From Liolophura sinensis (lineage: Eukaryota; Mollusca; Polyplacophora; Chitonida; Chitonidae): a stretch of DNA of 60,000 bases. Within the stretch, counting starts at the first letter, position 1, and each line of letters opens with the position of its first letter. The position numbers were made by a program, and so were the translations under genes. The notes beneath the pieces were generated by a model, which worked only from the letters and a program-made list of their open reading frames with translations, was not told the DNA's origin and searched no databases. The stretch spans positions 18,589,385-18,649,384 of the forward strand of contig NC_088295.1 in the NCBI RefSeq assembly GCF_032854445.1. The letters run 5' to 3'. Of the stretch, positions 31,601 through 37,794 are shown one piece after another.

Positions 31601-33995
31601 GCACCACATCAGAAGAAAATGGCTACGACTGTTACAAAATTTGTTGTCTCTTCTTTTGATGTACGGCAAAAAAAAATGACCTAAGGTGGGTTACTGCTTT
31701 TCTGTCTGTGGATACCACTTGATTGTGGCTTTACTTTGCAGGAGTAAAACTTGTCCTGTAGGTCTGCTGGTATTGTTTGTGTAACAACGACAGTCATTAC
31801 ACTGTCCAACCATGCATGATATGCCTTTAAAATAGTCTTAATACTAAAGAGGGGAGAGGACTATGGTCTAGTGGTTACATATGCACGCTTCCAATCATTA
31901 GGACACGTGAGGTGCAGGTCAAACCAGGTGTTGGACAGGGCATTTGTAGATTGCCCGCTCCCACTGCAACCCTGGATACTGTAACGCATTCACACTTAAG
32001 TGATTACATGTAAGCTCTGATGGGTCACTCCACAGGGAAACTACATGTACTTTAAGCAGGGTGTAGGTCAATCAAGGTTGCTAATAGAAGCAAATGAGTT
32101 TTTGACCACTTTAAACATTATGGAGCACCTGGAAGTATCTGATCGGGCACCAGTTTTAGTCAATAATGGTGGGTTTGCATTTACAGACAACTACTGACTC
32201 AGCAATTGTTCAGAGTTCTACTCTACATGTTCTACTTTTCATGGCTCAAAGCATTCAACTTTACCCAGATGCATTCAGCGTGTTGACAAAAAGCTGGTCA
32301 CTATGATGCATCATGTGCAAAAGTCTTGTGACAGTCACACTGGTACGTCAGAGCTGACAGATGAAGCATATTCAGCATATTAAATGTAACAGGTTACACT
32401 AAGGTCGATTAAGCTGAACTGGACCCAGATGCTTAGCACTGAAAGTCAAAATACGTCCAGTTTTAGTTTCAGACTCAATCCTGAGTGACTGGCACAAATT
32501 TGATCCTCTGAAAATATGGATCTTTTTTCATTGATATGGTTTATTAACAGGACCATGAAGCTGTGACAATGGGTTCATATAGACCTATGGTGAGAATCAT
32601 TCACTGTTGGTGATGAGTATCAGACATAAAATAGAATCTGAATTATGGTAGTTAATCAGGTAGCGGTCAATATACCATTCAACCAGTTACCAGGTTCGCC
32701 ACACCAAATATGATAGAGACCACAAAAAACTGGTATCCTGGTAAACTTCTAAAATGTCATGTTGCCTGTACTTGCTAAGGGAAAGTTTCAACGAAGTTTT
32801 TACTTAATTACTGGTATTTGATTGTACAAAACTGTAGTTTAAAACCATACTTAAGAATTGTTCACTTAATATACACTGGCAGTAAAGGTTGTTGGGTCTC
32901 TTCCACTTGTACAACTGGCCACCTTGTAAGTCAAAAATCCTTGAGTGCGGCATTAATACAACACTGAAGTAAAGAAACAGTCATTTATAAGTGGAGGAAA
33001 ACCACTGGTGCCATTGGTAAACACCTGATTAGCAAGTTACTGACAAACTTGCCCATGTGCAGTGCACCATCATGTGTCGCTGACCAATTATTGTCACCAA
33101 GGAGACATGAACAGCAGGCGAAACCTAAAAATTCCTTGTACAACTGCTGGATTGAACTGGTACTTTTCTTCTCCTAAGGCTAGTAATTAAAAGGCAAGCA
33201 TCCATCAACCATTTGCCCAAGACTCATTCTGTTGATATAAAATTATAACCATTGTAAAACATCGCTAAAATTTAAATATAAGGGTTGTCTTAGCACAATT
33301 CTAGGGCTAGCCTTTATAGTCCTACCACATGACTATGCTTTAACCTGGTGGTAGGAGAGATAGCCCTGAAGCGCTTGGAGCACTCCATTAAACGTATGCT
33401 CTGAATATCCCTACATGTATTGTTAGTAAAAGCCACATATTTCTTGGTCACTGGACTATCTTGTTAGAAAGAAACTCGAAGACAAACATCAAAACACTGG
33501 CTCAACATTTTCCTCTTTGCTTTGACATCAGTAGCATACATCTACAGTCTAGATGAAAATGTTGAATTCTACCCTCCCTCAGACTAATACAAGTCTAACC
33601 CTAAAATTGTGCTAGGTTGTCTGAGCTTTTCTGGATGACAACATAACTGCTAGTCATTTAATCTACTTACCACAACAAAGCCACAATGTTAATCAATAAT
33701 AAATAAAGTTACATTTACAACTTAGTGTTAGTAATTTAAAGTTGGTTTCCCAAGAACAAGGCTTGGCAAAAACTGAGTCACTGATGAACTAACTTTGAAA
33801 TGTAAGTAAGCTAAAACGTAAAAGTTCATCCTGAGGAGTTGAAGAACTGATGATCTGATCTAGTCCGGTTATCAACCTTACCTTGTTACATTCCAGAGCT
33901 TCTGCAGAGTGTAATTCCTTTGGAGCAAAGCAATCTTGACACTTGCTTTTGTTGAAAATGTTAGGGACAAATTTACGGCACTTGGCATTACTCAT
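1..33995 (-). CDS. MPRIP: Myosin phosphatase Rho-interacting protein (MPRIP/p116Rip, outspread-like), 5' six coding exons, partial
   Basis: MPRIP is a cytoskeletal scaffold that binds F-actin, RhoA and the myosin-binding subunit of myosin phosphatase. Six exons join in phase: 33995-33882, 15188-15108, 10715-10650, 7779-7628, 1340-1244 and 324-1, giving 278 residues before the window edge. Residues 1-38 carry the family's N-terminal Cys motif ([16 protein letters not shown], Cys 6, 19, 22). Residues about 44-150 form the first PH domain: [10 protein letters not shown], the WQRRFFILY strand, [23 protein letters not shown] and the C-terminal helix with its invariant Trp (W139). A basic, Ser-rich linker follows. 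The order and spacing match vertebrate MPRIP from recall. The second PH domain and the coiled coil should lie left of the window. All five junctions keep phase (0,0,0,2,0). The start ATG has A at -3 and matches the family's N-terminus. Confidence 0.93.
325..1243 (-). other. MPRIP intron 5
   Basis: 0.9 kb, GT..AG on the minus strand (GTATTC...TTATCTTTAG). AT-rich. No repeats or exons were recognised. A short open frame at 437-793 has no splice or coding support. Confidence 0.8.
1244..1340 (-). CDS. MPRIP: MPRIP coding exon 5 (end of PH domain 1)
   Basis: 97 nt between acceptor TTTTGTAG and donor CAG|GTATTC. The first base completes an Arg codon, followed by [12 protein letters not shown], the C-terminal PH helix with the conserved Trp, then a basic segment [19 protein letters not shown]. 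It leaves in phase 0. Vertebrate MPRIP has 'WLEMLMVYPRTN' at this position. Confidence 0.93.
2560..2775 (-). repeat. tRNA-derived SINE copy (diverged)
   Basis: Contains the family's blocks in order on the plus strand: ATTTATTTATTTAT tail, GGTTGGTGTTTTACACCG, CCAGCATTATGGTGGGTGG, AAACCCACAACCATCC, GGAAGCCAACATCAGCTGG. The promoter-bearing strand is minus. The tRNA-like head beyond about 2775 is missing or too decayed to recognise. Confidence 0.85.
7136..7400. repeat. Minisatellite, 24-31 bp unit (GGATATCCAGATACTCAG...)
   Basis: At least five units begin with (G)GATATCC, at 7234, 7265, 7293, 7317 and 7354, followed by AGATACTCAGCCC variants; spacing is 31, 28, 24 and 37 bp. More degenerate copies lie either side (CCAGACAACCAGCC near 7142; ATCCAGGATATC near 7380). 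It lies inside MPRIP intron 4, close to exon 4. Confidence 0.8.
7628..7779 (-). CDS. MPRIP: MPRIP coding exon 4 (PH domain 1, middle strands)
   Basis: 152 nt between acceptor GTTTCAG and donor CCAG|GTAAAC, entering in phase 0 and leaving in phase 2. It encodes [46 protein letters not shown]. This corresponds to the vertebrate 'PTTLPQGTINMNQC..' stretch. A short minisatellite begins in the intron about 230 bp downstream on the coding strand. Confidence 0.94.
7942..8102 (-). repeat. tRNA-derived SINE copy with internal deletion
   Basis: Reads TTTACGCCTTACTCAAAAAC, GTGGCCAGCATTATGGG, then jumps to CCTTCCCACGCACCGCCGG, AGAGGAAGCCATCATGAGCT and a head fragment GCGACCGCTTTGCTGAGAGG. The middle GGGCAGAGCC..CATCCGCAGG block is largely deleted. 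Confidence 0.8.
8309..8462 (-). repeat. tRNA-derived SINE copy (tail half only)
   Basis: ATTTATTTATTTATTTAATT tail, then ACTCGAGAATATTTCACTTT, AAGCATTATGGTGGGAGG, GGCAGAGCCCGGGGGAAAC and CACAGGTTACTGACAGAC. It ends before the tRNA-like head. Confidence 0.85.
10650..10715 (-). CDS. MPRIP: MPRIP coding exon 3 (PH domain 1, WQRRFF strand)
   Basis: 22 codons between acceptor TTACAG and donor AAT|GTAAGT, phase 0. It encodes [19 protein letters not shown], nearly identical to the vertebrate '[15 protein letters not shown]' segment, which is the most diagnostic stretch for the family in this window. Confidence 0.95.
10975..11345 (-). repeat. Decayed SINE remnants (two fragments)
   Basis: TTAATTTATTTATTTTACTG followed by TGTACTCAAGAATATT (10975-11020) is a tail fragment. 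11140-11300 has ATTTATTTATGTGATTG, GAGGAAACAGGAGCCC and GATACTGACAAACTTTCCCA, an older subfamily also seen near 33000 and 46700. Confidence 0.55.
12659..13250. repeat. 51-bp minisatellite with higher-order structure and G-tracts
   Basis: Units start CTGGAGTGTT at 12659, 12710, 12761 and 12812, then at 12929, 12980, 13031 and 13082: an exact 51-bp period. Each ends TTTGAGACCACCACACATGG (variants). In both blocks the fourth unit diverges the same way (CATAATGATGATTTGA, ATAGGTGACATGTT or ATAGATGACATGTT) and runs into a G-tract, so a ~270-bp higher-order unit was itself duplicated. 51 is divisible by 3, which explains the repetitive open reading frame on the minus strand (12623-13132); I do not regard it as a gene. 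Confidence 0.93.
12873..12897 (+). repeat. Poly-G tract (quadruplex-capable)
   Basis: GATGGGGGGTG followed by an uninterrupted run of 15 G. A second run lies at about 13136-13147. Both sit at the end of the diverged minisatellite unit. Confidence 0.85.
13481..13493. repeat. Poly-C run
   Basis: Thirteen consecutive C on the plus strand in MPRIP intron 2. On the transcribed strand it is a G-run, like the minisatellite tracts 230-600 bp away but of opposite orientation. Confidence 0.85.
15108..15188 (-). CDS. MPRIP: MPRIP coding exon 2 (start of PH domain 1)
   Basis: 27 codons flanked by acceptor TTTTCAG and donor CGC|GTAAGT, phase 0 at both ends. It encodes [19 protein letters not shown].. 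and ends MDRTR, corresponding to the 'GGWLLLAPDGTDFDNP..RSR' stretch I recall from vertebrate MPRIP. It forms the first PH strand. Confidence 0.93.
19324..19509. mobile_element. MITE copy A (TIR TAATTCCTCAACCTTTTC)
   Basis: About 186 bp bounded by TAATTCCTCAACCTTTTCAC and the inverted GAAAAGGTTGAAAAATTA. The interior has GTATGAAAGAG, TTTATGCACATTTT, GGCTTCACAAAAAGTAT and ACAGAATAATGCATTCAGAA, shared with the copies at 26337 and 47759. The ends start and finish in TA, consistent with a Tc1/mariner-like TA target (inference). Confidence 0.8.
20996..21240 (+). repeat. tRNA-derived SINE, near full length, plus orientation
   Basis: Only plus-oriented near-complete copy. It begins GGGGACCCTGTGGCCGAGGA (tRNA-like head, A-box region degraded), has GCGGTCGTTATGAGTTCAAG (B-box-like), continues CTTCCTCTCTGGCCATACCT, GGATGGTCGTGGGTTTCCTC, ATAATGCTGGCCACAGCCG, TGAATACGGTATAAAAACAC and ends in CAAATAAATAATGAATAAAA. 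No clear target-site duplication. Confidence 0.85.
22592..22620. repeat. (TA)n microsatellite
   Basis: About 14 TA units followed by CATATACATATATGC in MPRIP intron 1. Confidence 0.95.
23121..23156. repeat. (CA)n microsatellite
   Basis: Nine to ten CA units followed by GCACGCACATACACACA in MPRIP intron 1. Confidence 0.95.
24882..24921 (-). repeat. SINE tail fragment
   Basis: ATTTTATTTATTTATTTATT, then TGATTGGTGTTTTACGCCG ends abruptly at CACAACTTTAATGCATC. The words ACAACTTTAAT also occur just before the tail (24871-24881), suggesting a target-site duplication of about 10 bp around a 5'-truncated SINE insertion. Confidence 0.8.
26337..26543. mobile_element. MITE copy B, diverged
   Basis: Same blocks as copy A with more substitutions: AATTCTTAAACCTTTCCCCA at one end, AAAAAGGTTGAAGATTTA at the other, and GAAATAATGCCTTCCAATTC inside. 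No protein-coding capacity. Confidence 0.75.
27400..27452. repeat. Short insert (23 bp) flanked by a perfect 15-bp direct repeat
   Basis: ATTAGTCTTCGTGTT occurs at 27400-27414 and again at 27438-27452. Between them lies AAACCCCAAGCACTCACTCA plus CTC. The (CACT)n ending after TTAAACCCCAA resembles the 3' end of another molluscan SINE as I recall it, so this may be an extremely 5'-truncated retroposon; a tandem duplication is the alternative. Confidence 0.6.
31862..32110 (+). repeat. Second tRNA-derived SINE family (or tRNA pseudogene with tail)
   Basis: TGGTCTAGTGGT (31864-31875) fits an RNA polymerase III A box and GGTGCAGGTCAAACC (31911-31925) a degraded B box (GGTTCGANNCC), with about 36 bp between them as in tRNA genes. 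The head is unlike the main SINE family. The 3' limit is uncertain. A functional tRNA is unlikely because the T-arm GTTCGA is altered and no clean acceptor stem is visible. Confidence 0.55.
32975..33185 (-). repeat. Old SINE subfamily copy
   Basis: AGTGGAGGAAAACCACTGG, TTAGCAAGTTACTGACAAAC and TTGCCCATGTGCAGTGCACC parallel 46690-46800 and 11218-11300. A degraded B-box-like GGATTGAACT lies near 33153. Confidence 0.5.
33287..33620. mobile_element. Inverted-repeat (MITE-like) element, about 330 bp
   Basis: Left end TTAGCACAATTCTAGGGCTA (33290-33309) is inverted at the right end as CTAACCCTAAAATTGTGCTA (33596-33615), with two differences over 20 bp. The interior has no coding capacity. It lies just inside the 5' end of MPRIP intron 1. 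No target-site duplication was identified. Confidence 0.6.
33882..33995 (-). CDS. MPRIP: MPRIP coding exon 1 (start codon, N-terminal Cys motif)
   Basis: 38 codons from ATG (complement of 33993-33995) to a donor AAG|GTAAGG, ending in phase 0. It encodes [26 protein letters not shown], the conserved MPRIP N-terminus with a C-x12-C-x2-C arrangement that may bind a metal (inference). This is the only exon in the first 18 kb of the gene body. Confidence 0.93.
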
Positions 33996-34600
33996 TTTGA
34001 CAAGTTCTGGTCAATGGTATTCACTCAGGTAACCAGTGGACCTAGGCCTGGCCGTGGGACAGGGTGTGTGATCTAGCACCGATCCTCCGTCCGTCCGTCT
34101 CAACACAGCTTCTCTACCATTTTAGTGCGAGAACTATCGAAAGGTGGAAGTCACTGCTCTGTCGACTACATTTCTGATTAGCCGAAGTCAGCCGGTACAC
34201 AAGACGAACACATTCTTTAAGATTGGTAAATGTCACAAACTTGAGAAGTTATCCTACCACAGGCCTGCCATTCAAGGTAAACAGTTGGGTCCCTTACACC
34301 AACGAAACTATCGTATCCCTAAGGGCCATCTTTCATGAAAGTAGTTCCCAAATCAGAGAGTTGGTTTTTGTTTCTCCTGCTCCAACTTTAAGTTGTATTT
34401 CATATAACAGAAATAATACGTCAATTCTAACCCAACAAGCGTGAGTTTTGTGAACAGCTTTTATATGAATCTTGCGTAAATAGAGGTCATTTCACCTCAC
34501 GATCCAGATACGCGCAAGGATAATGCAGTTTCTGTGGAAGAAGTCTGTAGAGGGGAGGCAACTATGCAAAGGACTGTTCAATCTGCTAGGTTAGGCACAG
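33996..34600 (-). promoter_or_regulatory. Probable MPRIP 5' UTR and promoter region
   Basis: The sequence upstream of the ATG is less AT-rich than the flanks and contains CCGTCCGTCCGTC (34086-34098). An upstream ATG in the context CTAAAATGGTAG (near 34120 on the minus strand) would encode a 6-codon uORF. No TATA box or certain start site was identified. The assignment rests on position. Confidence 0.4.
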
Positions 34601-34824
34601 TTTCAGCAATATTTTGCAATGTTGTGTATCTGTTATTTAAATAATAGAACATCATTCTCGAAGAATTGATTTTTCTTTGCTTTAGCTTCCCTAAAATAAT
34701 AAATAATATTTTTAAAGTTAGACGTGTTCAAATTCGTTCTTTGTAACATTTAGTCCTCTAGACGGATGGATGAAGGATTCCTTATGCGCTGTCTATATAA
34801 ATGTAAAATGTAAAATTTTGCCAT

Positions 34825-34842
34825 TTCTTTCTTTCTTTCTTT
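34825..34842. repeat. (TTTC)n microsatellite
   Basis: Four to five TTTC units upstream of the MPRIP promoter region. Confidence 0.85.
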
Positions 34843-35420
34843 TACTTCGCTTTTGATTCTCCATATTCTTATCTTTCCATTCACTTAAACAACACATGAA
34901 ACGTTTGGTTGTTATTTATTAATATGGAGTTTAGGATGTGTCATAGCATATAAAAGCGCAAAAAGGTTTCTTGGCTTTCTTCTCGGGGTTTTAAAGGCTA
35001 TAAACTACAGTTTTTATATAAGGAGCAGTGCTCAGTCGGGAAATGAAGTAGACTGTACGTACGTAATGGTAACTGAACGGTGATGGCTGTCACATCAACA
35101 CTTTTTGGGCATTAAGCTGGCCCTGTTATGTCGGTTTAACTTCATCGTTGAAGTCGATTTCAGAAAATTTGCGACCATTACGGAAAGAAGGCATAAAATA
35201 TAGAAGGCAAGTGAAGAGATGCACAATATGCCTCTCAAATGGAAATTTGAGAAAAAAAATTTTTTTTCTTTGTTTTTGACATAACTTTCAACATTTCCTT
35301 GAAAATGAGTATCTTTGTTTTAGGGGTTTTTCATTGTTATTTTTTTTTTTTTATGTACTGTACGTCAGGCCTATTATATCCGTTAAAAATTATAACCAAA
35401 TAAGAATTATGAAACCCTTT

Positions 35421-35459
35421 TATCTGACAAAGTGTACATGTATTACACTTTGTCAGATA
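35421..35459. repeat. Perfect 16-bp inverted repeat with 7-nt loop
   Basis: TATCTGACAAAGTGTA (35421-35436), loop CATGTAT, then TACACTTTGTCAGATA (35444-35459). All 16 bp pair. Confidence 0.95.
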
Positions 35460-35754
35460 TAACTTGTGGTGAGTCGCTGGGAGGTGGTTTCTTCATTATT
35501 TCCCACTAATTAGGACGATTAACTCACTGACGGAGATCTGATTGCTTGCTGTGAACGCAAATGACTCCGCTAATTGTTTACTGCTCCCTGAGAACATATA
35601 TGTGTGTTAGTGAAGTTAGTTGCCATTTGGCGGTTGAGCGTTTGATGTTCAGAAATACATGTACCAGTGTTGTTTGACAAGTTATTTGTCAAACTTTGCC
35701 ATTTCGATGTTCAAATTTAAACAGTCATACATATTATTAACTTCTAGTATTGCA

Positions 35755-36365
35755 ACGTCACCTAACATGGTACGTTTTGGCATTAGTCTGGATTTCGCCG
35801 CAAGGGGGCGAACTGGGCTTTAATTCATTGGCATCTGAAATAGCATCGATCTCTCTTGATAAGTTCTCTTTTTTTCATCACACGAACATCATGCAACATG
35901 GAATTTTGGTACACTTGCGCACGCACACACGGAGCACATATCCTTTCATCACTAACGTGGGCGAATTGGCAAGGGGCTTCTGGGTTAATAAATTCAATTC
36001 TTGACAGGACCAGTCAACTTGGTGTGCTTGCACACTCTCACACGAGGCACCCTTTCGTGGCGTTAGTTTTGGATTTCTCCGCTAGTGGAAGGGGGACGAA
36101 TTGAGAAGTGACTATTTCTTTTAATCACAAAACTTGGAACCTTCTCCCAGGCACACATGTATGGGATACACTTTCTTGGTGTTAGCTTTGGAATTCGCCG
36201 GCAGGAAAGAAATTGGCAACTGGCATATATATGGGTTCTCCATTCCCTTTAATTATAGGACCACCAGACTTGGTACGTTCGTGCACGCCTAAACTGGGCA
36301 CACTTTCGAGGCCACGGGGGATCGAATTGGCAACTGGTATCTGAATTGGCATCTTCCCGTTTCCA
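35755..36365. repeat. Degenerate tandem array, ~120-bp unit, about five copies
   Basis: Recurring blocks in the same order: TTGGTACGTTCGTGCACGC (36274) or variants (GGTACGTTTTGGC 35769, TTGGTACACTTGCGCACGC 35905, CTTGGTGTGCTTGCACAC 36018, CTTGGAACCTTCTCCCAG 36132), then GCACACTTTC, GGCGTTAGTTTTGGATTTC (35780, 36060, 36180), CGCCGCAAGGGGGCGAA and GAATTGGCAACTGGCATCT (variants at 35810, 35960, 36215 and 36325). The conserved order and roughly 120-bp spacing indicate an old tandem duplication. Confidence 0.75.
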
Positions 36366-36909
36366 CGAAGAAGTTCAATTTTATTCTACCCCAAAAATAT
36401 AGAAAATGTGACAAAAACCGTATATTTCATGCCGCCGTTCTCTTCACCTCCCTCCACAGAGGTTATGCATTTTAGACCAGTCAACACCGCAAATTTGCCA
36501 TGGTAGCTACATATACATGTAATAACAAATATGAAATCGTCATATCTGCGTACAGGCCATGTACGTTCCCATGCACCATGACTTTCACGTCCTTGACCGT
36601 TGGGTTTTAATAAACTCGTGAATGAAGAACTCGAGACCAGTTAACATCCCTGCTGGCAGTACTCTCGCGTGGTATTGGTCACACTGCTCGATGGCATACA
36701 ATATCGAACCCAAACAAGCATTGGGTTCTTGAAAAATGTGTATGTTGACCCCTTCTGGTTTCATTCATGACTTCGTTCAAATTAGTTACACTTTCGCAGT
36801 TCTTTGGTGCTTAATTTGTGTTGAATTATGTGGTATTGCAATTTTTTTTACCTATAACCTCCATTACATGGTTAACGAGTACCGGTAGCGTACGAATGTC
36901 TGTTAGAAG

Positions 36910-37305
36910 CCAGGCGTCCGTTCCATTCGCCCCCCGGTGGCTACTGGAGGAAGTAGTGGACGTTCACTTGGCCAGTGGAGGAAACCAGTGGTGCCACTGC
37001 CGCTACCGAGTCTGACGTCGGTGTAGGAGGTGGCATTTTTGTATCGTCTTAACTCACGCGACTTCCGGAACACTGGGACGTCACACTGTTTCCTCCAGTG
37101 GCGGTCAGGCCCCTAGCATCATTTTAAAATGGTTGTTTCTTATGCTGCGAGCTCAAAATTTTGCTTGAAAACGTAAATTCTTGGGTAAGTCATTGTGCAA
37201 CAAATATTTTCTAAAATAACAGAAAGGAACAAATTTAGCCTAATGACTGAAGTTTTAACTTAAGTTCAAGATCGTCTCGTGATCCTGGGGCCTGGAATGG
37301 AACGC
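36910..37305. mobile_element. Fold-back / hAT-like MITE candidate
   Basis: GGCGTCCGTTCCATTCGCCC near 36912 is mirrored by GGCCTGGAATGGAACGCACC near 37287. A second inverted pair lies inside: CCAGTGGAGGAAACC (near 36974) and GTTTCCTCCAGTGG (near 37089). The interior has no open frame. The superfamily is only a guess from the end motif; no clear target-site duplication was found. Confidence 0.55.
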
Positions 37306-37560
37306 ACCCCTAGGTTCGGAATCGTCTCCAAGATTTTGCTGGAGGAAATGATGAACAACCTATGACAGGAAACTTTAAATCTCGTTGCTCTCTTCAGTCA
37401 GGCCAGAGAATCATGTTTTGCTGTAAATAAAACATCATACCATGTGCATACTAGATGATGTATCACATATTCCCTATTATAGCAATATAAGTGACAAATC
37501 TACCCAGTGAGAACACCATACAAAACAAATAAAGGACACACATTCCCCATCCCCACCATG

Positions 37561-37611
37561 CACCCCCCCCCCACCCCACCCCACCCACAACCACACACAC
37601 ACAAACACACC
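37561..37611. repeat. C-rich and (CA)n tract
   Basis: CACCCCCCCCCCACCCCACC, then CCACCCACAACCACACACAC. On the minus strand it is G-rich and lies about 190 bp downstream of the orphan gene's stop. Confidence 0.85.
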
Positions 37612-37794
37612 AAATGAGTACAGAACGTATAGACAGATCGATGACCATTTTTCATATTAAATACTGATACAGGTTGTTAAATCGTCGTACAGTTCTTAAG
37701 ACGACATTCTTGAAGAATGAAACAAGAAGTGGATAGTGATTTTACTATACTATATAGAGGTACTACGGATAAGGCATAGAGGCATGTTTTCCCT

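Larger units (their letters stand above)
15189..33881 (-). other. MPRIP intron 1 (18.7 kb)
   Basis: Phase-0 intron from GTAAGG to TTTTCAG. It holds two copies of an AACCTTTTC-type MITE (19324-19509 and 26337-26543), one plus-strand SINE (20996-21240), a SINE tail (24882-24921), TA and CA microsatellites, a 23-bp insert with a 15-bp flanking duplication (27400-27452), a second tRNA-like SINE (31862-32110), an old SINE (32975-33185) and an inverted-repeat element (33287-33620). I saw no convincing nested gene. Length and 5' position make it the likeliest site for enhancers or alternative first exons (inference). Confidence 0.75.
34601..37794. other. Intergenic region between MPRIP and the orphan gene
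   Basis: 3.2 kb with no convincing gene. It contains a (TTTC)n run (34825-34842), a perfect hairpin (35421-35459), a degenerate ~120-bp tandem array (35755-36365), a fold-back element (36910-37305) and a C/CA-rich tract (37561-37611). It is the 5' side of MPRIP and 3' side of the orphan gene, so it should hold the orphan's 3' UTR, but no canonical AATAAA was found close to its stop. Confidence 0.7.
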
